From Pycnococcus provasolii (Eukaryota; Chlorophyta; Pseudoscourfieldiophyceae; Pseudoscourfieldiales), in assembly GCA_049487715.1 (NCBI GenBank), contig CP150551.1, positions 558,001 to 622,000 on the forward strand: a DNA stretch of 64,000 nucleotides, in the 5' to 3' direction. Positions 36,913 to 47,781 of the stretch are shown piece by piece. Each line of letters opens with the position of its first letter. Positions within the stretch are counted from its first letter, which is position 1. The position numbers and the translations under genes were made by a program. The notes beneath the pieces were generated by a model. It did not search any database, was not told where the DNA came from, and saw nothing but the letters and a program-made list of their open reading frames with translations.

Positions 36913-39517
36913 TCAGCCGTGCCTTCCATGATGATAATATGGACGATGATTACGGCCGTGTCCCTTGCGATGCTCATCCATCCCAACCAGACGTGTTAGC
37001 GCGGTTTGGCCGTGCTGCTCGTTTGCCAGATTCGGATTATTCGAATAGACAATCTTCGGCTCATGATCATTGTGATGATGCGGTCCACCTCGATGTGAGC
37101 TAGAATGTTCAGGTCCATCGTGATGGTCTGACACGTCACCGACTTCAGCGGAGGATGACGGTTCGGTGGAGATCTCGTTCGCCGCATGGGCTGTGTCTGG
37201 CTGTGTACGCCGTTTTGGCCGGCGCGGCATTGTCTCAGCATTGCTACCTCTGCTGACTGTTGCTCCCGGTATCTCTGCCAATGCCGGCAACGCCCTGTGT
37301 TAGTTAGTGTGTTAAATGGTTAGTTGTTGTTGTTGATATGTACCATGACTGGTTAGGGGTAGACTTACAACGCCGCCGCCGCACGCTTCGCACGCCGTGA
37401 AGCAACCTGCGAAGGACCCGACTCACCACCGACAATACCAGCACCACCATCGGCACTCACCGACGAAATGGCCGCAGCCACGTCTGAAGGCATGTCGGTG
37501 GTGCTGTGATGTACTGGGCGTGGTCTGAGCCTACGTGCCATGCGCCCTCCCAGAAAATTCGCCAGCGCCGGGTCAGAGAGTGCGGAAGCATTCGACATGA
37601 GAATTCTCTGCAGCGTGTACCCACCAGGACGTTGCCATATGGGCAGCGACCGCCACTGAGGTTGAGGTGGTGGTGTTCCACGCCGTGTGAATGCCCAGTG
37701 CTGGATGGGGCGTCCACCCTGCCCGGGTCGGCAGCCACCGTACGCTGTCGAACACGGTGGGCAGCGAGCCCTTCGTCGGATCACCGCCTTGGGGAAGTTT
37801 GCTGCCGCTTTGCACGCCTCACAAGATCCCTCGCCTTCGTGGCACTCTTCGATGCACGGTTCCATGAAGCGCGCGGCGCCCATGGCGACGAGCTCTCGCA
37901 CAACGAACCACTCGATGTCATCTCTTTGCGCATTCGCAGGCTGATCGCAGCTGTCGTAGTAGTGGTACGCGCAGACGCCGTGTGCCGTGGAAACCTGGAA
38001 GCCGTAGAGATCGATATGCTCGCACACCTGCGCCGCGACGAGGATCCCGTAAAGTCCCGAGGTTGCCATGAAGCCGTTGATGGCAAGGCCTACCCACTCA
38101 ACAAACGACGTCGAGAATGCAGCCATCTTAATCGCGCGGTCGATACTAACGGTGCGCTGAAGAGCCCTGAGACTCGCCTGGCTTCGCATGTGCACGAGAA
38201 TCTGTTCGTCGTCCGACTCGCGGTATGCCCAGTTCTGCGTGTTGGTGATGCGGTGCGTCGTGCGCGCGCCAACAAACTTCTCGAAACGCTTCGTCGGCGC
38301 GGAATTAAATCTAAACACGAGGTCGTGCTTGTCAATATCCTTGCCATTGGCAAAGTGCAGCACCGAGCCACTCGATCCCACCACCGCGCAGCTGTGCACC
38401 ACCCTCGACGCATCCGGGCTTGTGATCCGGTCGAGCATGGCGTCGGCGTTAGGCAATACCGCCAGCAGATCTTTGGTGACCTTCCCAAGCGTGCGATTGC
38501 CTCCGTCCTTGTCGTCCTCCTTGCCGTGCAGCGTGACACGCACTTCCTTCAGTTTTGCGAAGGCTGGCCGCGTCATCGTGATCGACTCAGCATACCCGAG
38601 AGGCTGAAGGTACGGTCCCTTGGTGGTATCGGTGGTGGTGTCGACGACGGCTGGCGCGGTGCGCGGAACGCTGCAGTCCGAGCCTGTGTAGAGGGCCGCG
38701 CAGAAGCAAATCTTTGAGTTTACGTCGCAGCTACCACGCGGGCCGCACGACAAGTCTGTACCATCGCAGGACGCACCGCCTCTTTCTGAAGAAGATGGCG
38801 CTGTCTCTTCGTAGTTTTGTGATTGATCTGAGCTCGCGACGTCGTTTTCTTCCGAGGATGGCTTGGCGTCGTCACCGTCGTTATCTTCTTCGCTGTCGCT
38901 GTCGCTGTCGTTGTCGTCGTGCTCACCGACAGCGGCGTGAGCGAGCTGTTCGAACGTGTGCTCAACCGACTGCTCAAATTCACCAAGCGTATCAAGCGTT
39001 TGGCCTAATATGGACGGCGGTTCGGCGGGCTCCTCTTCATCATCGAAGATACTGTCGTGGTTGAGCTCCTCGACGGCGGCATGCTCAGCCATGGCTGTTC
39101 CCTCGTGGTGATCCATAGGACCGACGGCGTCGTCACCAGGCTGCTGCTGCTGCTGCTGCGAGTGGTGCATTTGTTGTTGTGCTGTTTCTGATGATGACGA
39201 CGACGTTGGGTCGAATCCACCTCGATGTTGGCTTGGTCTACTGTGACTGTGACTGTGGCTATTGTCGTGCCAACCACCACCACTGTGGTGTCTGTGGCTC
39301 CTTGCGTGCGGCAAGTCGGCCCACACTGTGCGATACGATGCGATAGATGGGTATATTAAGGGGCAAGGTGAGTGTTTGTATTTTAAAAAAGGAGAAAGAT
39401 CAAAACAAAAATCATTCAGAAATCAAGTGACGTACTGAGTGTGTGTATTTTCCCAATAAATAAGCATATGGCAAATAGAATGACGCCGAGAAACATAAAC
39501 GGAACAACGCGCGCCAT
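36913..39517 (-). CDS. GT29 sialyltransferase-like enzyme with EGF-like module, three exons
   Basis: Exons on the minus strand are 39436-39517, 37369-39325 and 36913-37294, with donors GTACGT and GTAAGT and acceptors CGCACAG and AACACAG. All joins keep frame and give about 806 residues. Exon 1 encodes a signal anchor (MARVVPFMFLGVILFAICL), so this is a type II Golgi protein. A His/Ser/Gln-rich and then acidic stem follows. Next is an EGF-like Cys cluster (CDGTDLSCGPRGSCD...CFC...C). The catalytic domain has sialylmotif L (CAVVGSSGSVLHFANGKDID with DLVFRFN), motif S (SGLYGILVAAQVCEHIDLYGF) and motif III (HYYDSC). The third exon adds a His-rich tail of about 126 residues. The donor may not be CMP-sialic acid in algae. 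Confidence 0.9.
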
Positions 39518-40046
39518 AGTGATATAGTGATATAGTGATAAAATGTTGGCCCAAAGTGGTGCGCCACCCACCACTGACCGGCACGTGATTCGGAATGACA
39601 GGATCTGCCAGGCACCAGGGGGATGGATGATGCTCGTGGAATTCCTCTGGAGCGCGATGGCCGATGGCGATGGCGAGAAGCGGAAGAACCGAAGCGGAAT
39701 AACCTATCGTATAACTTTATCGTAGAGGTGGCTCCTATCACTACCTATCACTCTACTTTTTACCAACTATCAGCTGATATATATGTATATTCGCGCTAGA
39801 TAATAACCTTCGCTCGTTGTAATCTACCACGTACGTTTTCGTCGCATCCTTGTGATACTTCCATCCATCCAGGTGCTTTGATCAGCGATGGTGGTGGGGA
39901 TGGTGGTCAGCTTGATGCCTGCTTGATGCACGTGGTCATGTCACTCATCAGGTGGGTGGTAAACTTTACCACACCGGCGGTTACGACGCCTGACTTGGGC
40001 TCCATCCTGCCAGCGTGGTGCTTCATCCTCCACGCACGCTCGTCGC
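39518..40046. other. intergenic region between divergent glycan genes
   Basis: Promoters of the GT29 gene (minus) and the GH27 gene (plus). No gene was seen. A TAACCTT element at 39804-39810 lies 240 bp before the GH27 ATG. The ATATAGTG triplicate at 39519-39540 sits just before the GT29 start. Confidence 0.45.
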
Positions 40047-41558
40047 ATGTCCGTGCTCATCTGCTTGACGCGGGCACTCTGCGTCCTTCTCGTCGGGGTG
40101 GTGGTGGTGGTGGTGGTGACTGCCGACGCCGCCACAGCTCACCTGCGCGGCTCGCGGAGCAAGCCGACGGCTGCCAAGTTTGCGCGAGAAGATGCGGCGC
40201 CTGCGCCGCCACGAGGGTGGAATTCGTACGACCGGTTTAGCTGGAACGTGAATGAGACGCAGTTCTTAACGCAGTGCCGCGAACTGGCCAAGCTCAAGCA
40301 GCACGGATACAGGTACTGCGTGATCGACTTCCGATGGTATCAAGACTCGGACACGCAGGAATACAGCTTCGACTCGTATGGTCGTCCAATGCCCAATCCG
40401 AAGAAGTGGCCGCGCGGCTTCAAGCCTGTCGCCGAGGAGGTGAAGGCGCTCGGCTTGGAGTTTGGCGTTCACATCATGAAGGGTGCGCTGAAACCTGCCA
40501 TCCTCAAGGCGTTGCCCGTCCTAGGGACTAACGCGACGCTGAAAGACGCGGTCGACGAAAGCGCGGACGGGCCGTGCACGTGGTTTCCAGACTTTGTGGG
40601 CCTGAAGCAGAACGCCGTGAGCGCAAAGTTCTACGAAAGCATTTTTCAGCAGATGGTGCAGGAGTGGGGAGTGAGTTTCGTGAAGCATGACTGCGTGTTC
40701 GGCGGACCTAGCGCCTACGGCGAGCCTGGTGGTTGGGCGCAGATCCAAATGGCCAGCAACGCGCTCGACAAACTCGTTACCGCGTCGAGGCCGCGAGCCA
40801 TCTACTCGCTTTCTCCAGGCGACTACGCGTTCAAGCCGCAGAGGCTGACGGAGGTGGGAAACTACGCCAACATGGCACGTCTGACGGAGGACGTTTGGGA
40901 CAACGGTGGCTTCTTCTACGACAGCTTTGCTCTCGCCGCAGCGGCAACGCGTGTCTCAGAGGCGGCGGGATTGGCGCACGCGAGGCGACTTCCGTTCTTT
41001 GCAGATTTGGACATGCTGCCCCTTGGGATTGTCGGCGGCCCGGATCTGCCGCATCCCACGGCGAAGTGCAATCTGACCGCACCGCAGCAGTTGTCGATGA
41101 TGACGCTGTGGAGCATATCGCGCTCGCCGCTGATTTTAGGCGCAGATCTCACACAGTTGGATGAGTTTACACTAAAGGTGATTACCAATCCGTCGGTGCT
41201 TCGGGTGAATACCGACGTTGGTTTTGCAAGGGGTGCGCCGGTGGCTGTGCGCGATATGATGTCCGTTTGGAGTGTGGATTACGAGGATGGTACGTACGTG
41301 GCGGTGTTCGATTTGAGCGGCAAAGGTCTGAGCGGAATTACCGTCGGGTTCACCGACGTGGGCGTTGGCTGGGGGAACACGCAGTGTGCTGTGATGGACT
41401 GTTGGAAGGATGACTGTGAGAAGACATTGAGTGCTCGTGGTGGTGGTAGTGGTGATGGTGGTGCCACGGAGATGATGACAGGGTCGCTATACGTGCCTCA
41501 AGTGGAAGCTTACGGAGTATGGTTTGTGAAGATTACGAACTGCAAAATTGTAAGTTAA
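40047..41558 (+). CDS. GH27-type alpha-galactosidase-like glycosidase, secreted
   Basis: The 503-residue product starts with a signal peptide (TRALCVLLVGVVVVVVVTADA). The GH27/GH-D hallmarks are present: PRGWNSYDRF, YRYCVIDFRWY, the nucleophile region SFVKHDCVFG (Asp in a K-x-D motif), and the acid/base region ARLTEDVWD. Then come FFADLDMLPLG and WSISRSPLILGADL. The C-terminal beta domain follows (YVAVFDLSGKG). Enzymes of this type remove terminal alpha-galactose or alpha-N-acetylgalactosamine. The substrate here is not decided by sequence. It probably acts in the secretory path, vacuole or cell surface. The gene is intronless in this reading. Confidence 0.88.
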   Translation: MSVLICLTRALCVLLVGVVVVVVVTADAATAHLRGSRSKPTAAKFAREDAAPAPPRGWNSYDRFSWNVNETQFLTQCRELAKLKQHGYRYCVIDFRWYQDSDTQEYSFDSYGRPMPNPKKWPRGFKPVAEEVKALGLEFGVHIMKGALKPAILKALPVLGTNATLKDAVDESADGPCTWFPDFVGLKQNAVSAKFYESIFQQMVQEWGVSFVKHDCVFGGPSAYGEPGGWAQIQMASNALDKLVTASRPRAIYSLSPGDYAFKPQRLTEVGNYANMARLTEDVWDNGGFFYDSFALAAAATRVSEAAGLAHARRLPFFADLDMLPLGIVGGPDLPHPTAKCNLTAPQQLSMMTLWSISRSPLILGADLTQLDEFTLKVITNPSVLRVNTDVGFARGAPVAVRDMMSVWSVDYEDGTYVAVFDLSGKGLSGITVGFTDVGVGWGNTQCAVMDCWKDDCEKTLSARGGGSGDGGATEMMTGSLYVPQVEAYGVWFVKITNCKIVS

Positions 41559-42016
41559 ATTATTATTATTGGCTTTGACCAACTAACTACCTGCGGTGGT
41601 GGCGCACGCTTTGGCCGGTGCTTAAGACACTCAACATTATCCTCATCCCCGTCCCGCTTCCGCTTGCGGGTGTCGGCGGGTGCTGTTGCTGTCACCAGTC
41701 TGTCCGCACTAGATTGCACGTTAGCCATCTCCACGCAACCAAGCTGCGGGAGCACATGGCGATCCACCTTCGCTGACGGCGTGAAGTCGCTGTCATGCTC
41801 GACTTGCGTCGATGCGTCAATGCGAAAAACACATGGGGATGCCGACAGCGCTCCAGACAGGCAAAACAAAACCAGGTCGAGCTCCCTCGCCAACAGCACC
41901 AACCACTGCTCGCACCAACCACAAATAGACACAGTTGAAACAAGGAGATGCGTGCCTTGGTGATGGTATGTCAACTGCCTTTCGGCATGATGATCACACC
42001 CATCACCAACAACCAT
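41555..42016 (-). other. doubtful minus-strand frame, possible small basic protein
   Basis: The C-terminal 60 or so residues (from MANVQSSADRLV) include an NLS-like TRKRKRDGDEDN and a basic PKRAPPP tail. They look more coding-like than the upstream part. The stop overlaps the GH27 stop. It could be the last exon of a small nuclear protein or a chance frame; I recognise no family. Confidence 0.25.
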
Positions 42017-42047
42017 CTAACCACCCCACTCGTGGCGACGGAGTTGT

Positions 42048-42059
42048 ACTTCGCGAAGT
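42048..42059. repeat. 12-bp palindrome ACTTCGCGAAGT
   Basis: A perfect palindrome, with a second ACTTCGCGA half about 15 bp downstream. The surrounding 42017-42235 holds no gene. Confidence 0.5.
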
Positions 42060-42235
42060 TCTGGCACTTCGCGAGCTACACCTCGGAGACTGTGAGGGTG
42101 GTTGGGAAAAGCTTTTAAGAAAACCCCCCGCGCGGTAAAGCAAACCAAGAGCAGTCGCCCGCGCGGGCCGCGCCGTGGCGGAGAGCGAGAGAAGCGCACA
42201 CCGCGCGTCGAGGAACGCCCCTAACAACGATAACC

Positions 42236-42420
42236 GCCCACAGCCACACCCTCCTCTCCCAACACTTGTACGCCATTGCCAACAACAATGGAACAACTCT
42301 TACACCAAAACACCGACCGCCCGACCGGGATCCCCTAGGGACCCCCGACCAGAATTGTCGACAGAGGAATGGCCACCAACGGAAGGATTCTACGACGGAT
42401 CCCCCCGGGCACGGAAATCC
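42236..42420 (-). repeat. dispersed repeat, copy 1 (5' region of a chromodomain element)
   Basis: About 180 bp similar to 56553-56735. Shared stretches include AGCCACACCCTCCTCTCCCA, the CGCCATTGC/AACAACAA block and CTACGACGGATCCCCCC. On the minus strand both contain an ATG followed by a Cys/Gly-rich start, but copy 1 has an extra T that breaks the frame. It lies about 200 bp upstream of the DOMON gene. Confidence 0.7.
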
Positions 42421-42617
42421 TTCCCTGATTTTGGTGTCACACACAGATTTGCATTTTGCACGCCCTCGACCTCCTCGCCGCATTCGCACTCAGTTTGCGT
42501 TTTCCGCCCCATGGAAGTATCTGCTTCGCTCGATGCGCCGGCGCCTCGTTCCAGCTCGCTCGCCGGGCGCGACGGCGTCGCCCCCATCAGCATTAACATT
42601 CTAATTCTACACACACG

Positions 42618-44447
42618 ATGATGATGTCTCGCGTGCTCATGTCGTCAGCCGTCCTGGCGCTCGCCGCAGCGTCGCACGCCAATACCGCCCAAGCCTTTTG
42701 GGGACAAGCGGCAGCTCCGGCTGTCGACAAGCAGGCTACAGTAGGCACTGCTATGGTGGCGAGTGAGAGCTGCCCAAACGTGGGATTATCTGCGCGGGAC
42801 ACGGCTCTGTACGCGGTTCACAGCCAAGGCGATGCTACTCAGCAGTCAAACCTTCAAACGGCAGATCAGGCGAGGTACCAATGTGCGACCACTATTCCCG
42901 GACCGACAGCCGAAGAACCTGCTGCGATCCTGCACTATGGCTTTGACGCCGAGAAGCAACAGCTTCATTTGGCTATTGAGGCAGACCTCGGTGAGAATGG
43001 TTGGATGTCGCTCGCTTTCCCAACTACTGGCTTTGGTATGGCTCCTGCCGACTCAGTCATCGCATACCGCCCATCGGCGACGGAAGATTACAAGGTGGGC
43101 ACGTTCGCGATAAATGGACTTGCGCGTTTCTTCATCCAACCTGACGAACAGACTTTACTTTCGAGTGGACTTGAAATGGGAACTCGCCCCAACAACCGCA
43201 CTCTGTTGTACTTCACTCGCAACCTCGCGAATGGAGGACGGGTTGCCATCGATCCCGAGAATACCGTCACGATCAACTACGCGTATGGAACTGGACCAGA
43301 AATCAATTATCACGGACCGCGTGGACGTGGAAGTGTTCGAGTCCCGATTAACCGTGTTGTTGTGAAGCCAATGGCAGTAGCACTGAATGAGTTAGGAGTA
43401 GAGGCGCCGGTCGAGGCAAAGACTTCAGTTTCGGAAGAGCCGCTCGAGCCGCTCGATGCTGAGATGCCGCTCGATGATGCTGAGATGCCGCTCGATGCTG
43501 AGATGGATGCGATGCTCGAGGCGAGCGGGGTTGATGCTGCTGAGATGGATGCGGTGGCTGAGGAGGCGGTGGCTGAGGAAGCGGCGGCAGTGGCTGAGTC
43601 CGAGCCTGAAGCCGAGCCGGAAGCCCAGCCGGAAGTTCAAATTACGTGGGAAGAAGAGGAGTCAGCACCAGGAATTCCTCTTGCCGAAGATGCTCTTGCA
43701 GAACTCGATGCTGCGGTGAAAATTGAGGAGGAAATTATGGATCCTATGAATGATGAGCTGGTTAAGGAAGAGGCGATGAGTATTCTGAGCACGATCGATG
43801 AGATGTCTTCGCAGGAGAAGAACTCGTGTCCTGATACGATGGCACGCCTGGAAAAATTGGAAAATGATTTTGACATGCTCAAGAAAAACAACATCAAAGC
43901 GCGTCAGGAGGCAAGGGAGCGAGTCGCTACGCAACAAGAAGTCAACAGCCGAATCGTGCACGAAATCGCAGTCTTGCGCGATCTCCTCGACGTCGACGAG
44001 GATTCCCACTTGGTGCAGGCTGTATCCACGGCGACGCGCATGGCACAGGGTGGTGAGCCCGTCGTGCGCGCCATGTCTGGACCATCGCAATATGACGCAA
44101 ACAAGCCGTCCATTCATGTTACGCTGGGTGGCGACGCGCCGAAGAAGCTACGTCCTCAGGATGCGCATATGAAAAAGCTTCATCCGGATGGTCGTCGCCG
44201 TCAGCTGCTCAGTGATGATGATGTTCCGGATTGCTGTATCGAGATGGAAGCTCGCATCGACGATCTCGAGGCGCGCCTCCAAGGGATGAAGAATGCGCGC
44301 GTTCGTGATATCCGAGTGAATGAAGATTCTGAGCAGCGCCAGAACGAAATCAATTCCGCGATCGTGGGAGAACTTCACCACCTGCGCCGCGCCGTGCAGG
44401 ACATCATGGCGGAGCACAAAGAAATGGCGGAGAACAAAGAACCATAA
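42618..44447 (+). CDS. secreted DOMON-domain protein with acidic linker and coiled-coil tail
   Basis: A signal peptide is present (MSSAVLALAAASHANTAQAF). The DOMON domain spans about residues 95-255: AAILHYGFDAEKQQLHLAIE, GWMSLAFPTTGFGMAPADSVIAYR, RTLLYFTRNLANGG, then INYAYGTGPEINYHGPRGRGSV. DOMON domains bind haem or sugars; the GF-x-G-M-x-x-x-DSVI motif is intact. After it comes a run of EMPLDAE-type acidic repeats. Then two long coiled coils (SQEKNSCPDTMARLEKLENDFDML; CCIEMEARIDDLEARLQGM) flank a GRRRQLLSDDD motif like those in the large surface protein. It is probably an oligomeric extracellular or vesicular protein. The C-terminus has no anchor. Confidence 0.82.
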   Translation: MMMSRVLMSSAVLALAAASHANTAQAFWGQAAAPAVDKQATVGTAMVASESCPNVGLSARDTALYAVHSQGDATQQSNLQTADQARYQCATTIPGPTAEEPAAILHYGFDAEKQQLHLAIEADLGENGWMSLAFPTTGFGMAPADSVIAYRPSATEDYKVGTFAINGLARFFIQPDEQTLLSSGLEMGTRPNNRTLLYFTRNLANGGRVAIDPENTVTINYAYGTGPEINYHGPRGRGSVRVPINRVVVKPMAVALNELGVEAPVEAKTSVSEEPLEPLDAEMPLDDAEMPLDAEMDAMLEASGVDAAEMDAVAEEAVAEEAAAVAESEPEAEPEAQPEVQITWEEEESAPGIPLAEDALAELDAAVKIEEEIMDPMNDELVKEEAMSILSTIDEMSSQEKNSCPDTMARLEKLENDFDMLKKNNIKARQEARERVATQQEVNSRIVHEIAVLRDLLDVDEDSHLVQAVSTATRMAQGGEPVVRAMSGPSQYDANKPSIHVTLGGDAPKKLRPQDAHMKKLHPDGRRRQLLSDDDVPDCCIEMEARIDDLEARLQGMKNARVRDIRVNEDSEQRQNEINSAIVGELHHLRRAVQDIMAEHKEMAENKEP

Positions 44448-44793
44448 ACAACAACAAGATAAGCACTACAGTACACTGGTGGTACTACGACGATAGTTGG
44501 TAGGGAGAGGGAGACAGATACGAGAAGATGAGATTGATTCATCATAGGGCACTATTGATTGATCTAATCATTGATGGACGGATGTTGCGAAACAAAACAA
44601 AACAAAACAAAACAAAACAAAACAAAAGAAAGAGTTGAGATGTAACGACCAAGAAGAACTTTTTTCTCCGACCTATTCATCAGTGGTTTCACATGGTATA
44701 ATAAATTTCGTAAAACTCACTCCTCAATTCCACTCCAGTCCAGTCCATCATCCCCCTCCCCACACGCAGAACAAAACAATACAAGCAACAAAC
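44448..44793. other. intergenic, with (AAAAC)n microsatellite at 44589-44629
   Basis: Spacer and leader of the DIL-domain gene. It holds eight or so AAAAC units followed by AAAGAAAGAG. No other feature was seen. The frame upstream of 44794 reads through non-coding leader. Confidence 0.6.
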
Positions 44794-47781
44794 ATGTCGT
44801 CGTCGCGGCAACGACGTGCTTGGTGCGCGTCAGATCCTTCCACGCGCAAAACGTCGCCAGACCTGGCCGAGGCAAGGGCGACCATCGCGCACCTTGAGGA
44901 GCAGCTGCAAGACTGCACGAGGAGACGCGACGTCGCGGCTGCGAAATGCGAGCTCCTGGAGGCGGAGGTGATGGCGACGAGAACGGCGGCGAGTGATAGC
45001 GCGACGCAGGCGCGACTGGCGGAGCAAGCTGAGCTCGAGGCGAAGTCAAACGCGGTGCAGGCGGCCAAGGCATTGGAGGAGGCTACGAAGAAGCAGGCTC
45101 AGCTTGAGGCGGAAGCGAGGACGGCGCACGAACGAATAGAGACACTGCAACTGCAGCGTGCGCAGGATGTTGGATCGAACGCTCTGTGGTCTGCAATCGC
45201 GCGCCAGTTGGTGGGTTGGCAGAACAGGTGGCGCGAGGCGCACACGCTCAGCGCGGGCCATGATAGCCACGATGACATGCGCGTTCAACTCGACTTGACG
45301 ATGGAGACGGCGAAGCAGGTTCAGCAGGTTGCGGAAGACCTGGTTGCCTGCGCACGGCGCGACACAGTCGAGGCGACGCGGCGTGCCAAGGCAGCAGAGG
45401 CGATGGTCGCAGAGACAATGCAGGGTGGTCACGCGATCGCGAACGAGTTGGCAGAGGCACGTGCTGCCACCGAGACTCTCCAAAAGCAACTTGCGTTGGC
45501 GAACGAACGTGCGCAAGCGGCTGAAGAGCGCGCGAATGCTGCCGAGGCCCATCTGTCTTCCGTGACTGCTGACACTGCGTCGGCGAACGAACGCGCGCAA
45601 GCGGCTGAAGAGCGCGCGAATGCTGCTGAGGCCCATCTGTCTTCCGTGACGGCTGACGCTGCGTCGGCGAACGAACGCGCGCAAGCGGCTGAAGAGCGCG
45701 CGAATGCTGCTGAGGCTCATCTGTCTTCCGTGACGATGGCGCAGCAAGAGGCTCAGCAGGCGTCGGCATCCGAACTTTCCACGGCACAAGAAGAGCTCGC
45801 TTCCGCGAATGCAAGGCTTGCGGAACTCGAAGACGTCGAGACGCGTGAGGAGGCGACGAAGGCGCAGCTGGAGGCGGCGAAGGCGCAGCTAAAGGCTCTG
45901 CAGGCGTCGCAAGATAGCGCATCGAGCTCACTTTCCATGGCACAAGAGCAGCTCGCTCATTCGACTCGCTCGCTCGCTTCCGCGAACGCAAGGCTTGCGG
46001 AACTCGAAGACGTCGAGACGCGTGAGGAGGCAACGAAGGCGCAGCTAAAGGCTCTGCAGGCGTCGCAAGAAGACTCGCTCGCTCATTCGACTCGCTCGCT
46101 CGCTTCCGCGAACGCAAGGCTTGTGGAACTCGAAAACGTCGAGACGCGTGAGGAGGCAACGAAGGCGCAGCTGGAGGCAACGAAGGCGCAGCTAAAGGCT
46201 CTGCAGGCGTCGCAAGAAGACTCGCTCGCTCGTTCGACTCGCTCGCTCGCTTCAGCGAATGCAAGGCTTGCGGAACTCGCATCAGAGCTCTCTGCAACGA
46301 AGGCGGAGCTCGCGAGCTCGCGAGCGGCACTGGAGCAGCTTCGGGAAGAATTAGCTTCAGCTACGCGACGAGCATCGTCAGCAGCTGAGGAGGCTGTCAA
46401 TGCTCAGGCTAGCGCAGCCGCCGCAGCAGCCGCAGCCGCTGCTGCAGCCGCAGCAGCCAGTCCAGTCATCTCCAGTCCATCATCTAAGCACGACATTCTA
46501 GCGGCGGTGCGAGCATCGTCGAGACCGGAGGAGCGTGCACTTGCCGATGCGCTACGGTCGGACCGCTCTCTTGCAGAGGAGGGTGTTCCCGCGAGCGGGT
46601 GCACGACGTTTGTAGTTCTCGTGCAATGGGGCTCTTTCATCTCGTCTGCACCAAGCGGTCGTGCTGATGTGCTTGAGCTACTTGCGCTGACGCTTGAAGC
46701 GGCTGCGGAGGAAGCTGGCGAGGACTTGAGCGAGCTTGCACACTGGCTAGCGACGACGACAATTCTCGGAGGTCTGCTTCGCAAAAGCTTACAAAAATCC
46801 GGCGGCACCGCCGCCGCAGCAGCGGCGGTGTCTTCGAGGCCGCGCAGGGCAACCGTTACAGGTTCTGGCATGTTTCGTCGTTTCAGCATCGGAGCCACCG
46901 CCGCCTCCGATGCCACAAAGAAGACGCCGTCACCTGTGTCCTCGTCGACGACCAGAGAGCGTGCTGCTTCCCATCTATCGCCGTCGTCTCCGGAATTGTC
47001 ATCATCTCCGAGCCTGGGCAGTCCGAGACTCGTCGCGACACCACGTGCATTATCGTTCCGAAAACGTGTTGACCAACTTGCCGAGCGCTTGATAGATCTC
47101 ATCATGGACCGAGCAAAATGCATGATGTTGCCTCTTCTTCCCGACTGCGTGGTGACAAAGTCGGGCACACGTGAGGAACAGCTCGCAAGCGCATGGCGGA
47201 GTATCGTGCAAGCCACGTCGGAGCTTGATCTTAAGCTGGAGGCGCGAGGTGTCGTGAAGGTGATGCGATGGCGTGTGCTGACGCGCGTGGGCACATTCAT
47301 GAATGCGCAGGTGATGAACACCTTGTTGCTGACGAGCGACGGGTGCACACGTGATGGCGGGAAGGCGCTATTCGGTGGACTGCACACGCTATACGAGCAG
47401 GATGTGACGGGCTCTCGTTTGAAACCTGTCTGGGACGCGCTGAAGCCGACGCGCGACGCGGTGAATTTTCTGGTTTACGAGAAGAAGGGTGAGCTGAAAA
47501 GTTTGGTGGAGTTGAGGGAGAACCTCTGTGCGAGTCTGGGCGTGAATCAGCTCAAAAGGCTAGTGATGTGCTTCGATAACAACGCGGAAGGTGTGTTGTC
47601 AAAGCGATGTTTGAGCGAAGTCAAAGGTCTTGCTGTGAATGGTGGTGGATTTCTTGTGGACGAGGAGGAGAAGGTGGTTGGTAATGCTGTGGTCACGGTG
47701 CCTGACGTCGCGCTGGATCGTCTGGAGGTGTTGGATGCGCTTAATGATATGGACGCGTTTAGCTTTCTTATGCAGAAGTAG
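44794..47781 (+). CDS. coiled-coil protein with C-terminal DIL (dilute) domain and no motor
   Basis: The ATG at 44794 (MSSSRQRRAWCASDP) gives 995 residues. About 570 residues of coiled coil follow. They include three copies of a 27-residue unit (ANERAQAAEERANAAEAHL) at 45500-45735 and three or four copies of a longer unit containing SLASANARLAELEDVETREE. After a poly-Ala tract, the DIL domain occupies the C-terminal third: LEAAAEEAGEDLSELAHWLATTTILGGLL, then RVGTFMNAQVMNTLLLTSDGC, WDALKPTRDAVNFLV, and LRENLCASLGVNQLKRLVMCF. That fold is the cargo-binding tail of class V/XI myosins and is also found in afadin. No myosin head is encoded here, so it may be an adaptor that binds vesicle or Rab partners (inference). 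Confidence 0.85.
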   Translation: MSSSRQRRAWCASDPSTRKTSPDLAEARATIAHLEEQLQDCTRRRDVAAAKCELLEAEVMATRTAASDSATQARLAEQAELEAKSNAVQAAKALEEATKKQAQLEAEARTAHERIETLQLQRAQDVGSNALWSAIARQLVGWQNRWREAHTLSAGHDSHDDMRVQLDLTMETAKQVQQVAEDLVACARRDTVEATRRAKAAEAMVAETMQGGHAIANELAEARAATETLQKQLALANERAQAAEERANAAEAHLSSVTADTASANERAQAAEERANAAEAHLSSVTADAASANERAQAAEERANAAEAHLSSVTMAQQEAQQASASELSTAQEELASANARLAELEDVETREEATKAQLEAAKAQLKALQASQDSASSSLSMAQEQLAHSTRSLASANARLAELEDVETREEATKAQLKALQASQEDSLAHSTRSLASANARLVELENVETREEATKAQLEATKAQLKALQASQEDSLARSTRSLASANARLAELASELSATKAELASSRAALEQLREELASATRRASSAAEEAVNAQASAAAAAAAAAAAAAAASPVISSPSSKHDILAAVRASSRPEERALADALRSDRSLAEEGVPASGCTTFVVLVQWGSFISSAPSGRADVLELLALTLEAAAEEAGEDLSELAHWLATTTILGGLLRKSLQKSGGTAAAAAAVSSRPRRATVTGSGMFRRFSIGATAASDATKKTPSPVSSSTTRERAASHLSPSSPELSSSPSLGSPRLVATPRALSFRKRVDQLAERLIDLIMDRAKCMMLPLLPDCVVTKSGTREEQLASAWRSIVQATSELDLKLEARGVVKVMRWRVLTRVGTFMNAQVMNTLLLTSDGCTRDGGKALFGGLHTLYEQDVTGSRLKPVWDALKPTRDAVNFLVYEKKGELKSLVELRENLCASLGVNQLKRLVMCFDNNAEGVLSKRCLSEVKGLAVNGGGFLVDEEEKVVGNAVVTVPDVALDRLEVLDALNDMDAFSFLMQK

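Noticed and set aside
45248-46330. Minus-strand frame of 360 codons under the DIL-domain gene
   Set aside because: Antisense of the tandem coiled-coil repeats; its own repeats mirror those of the real gene.
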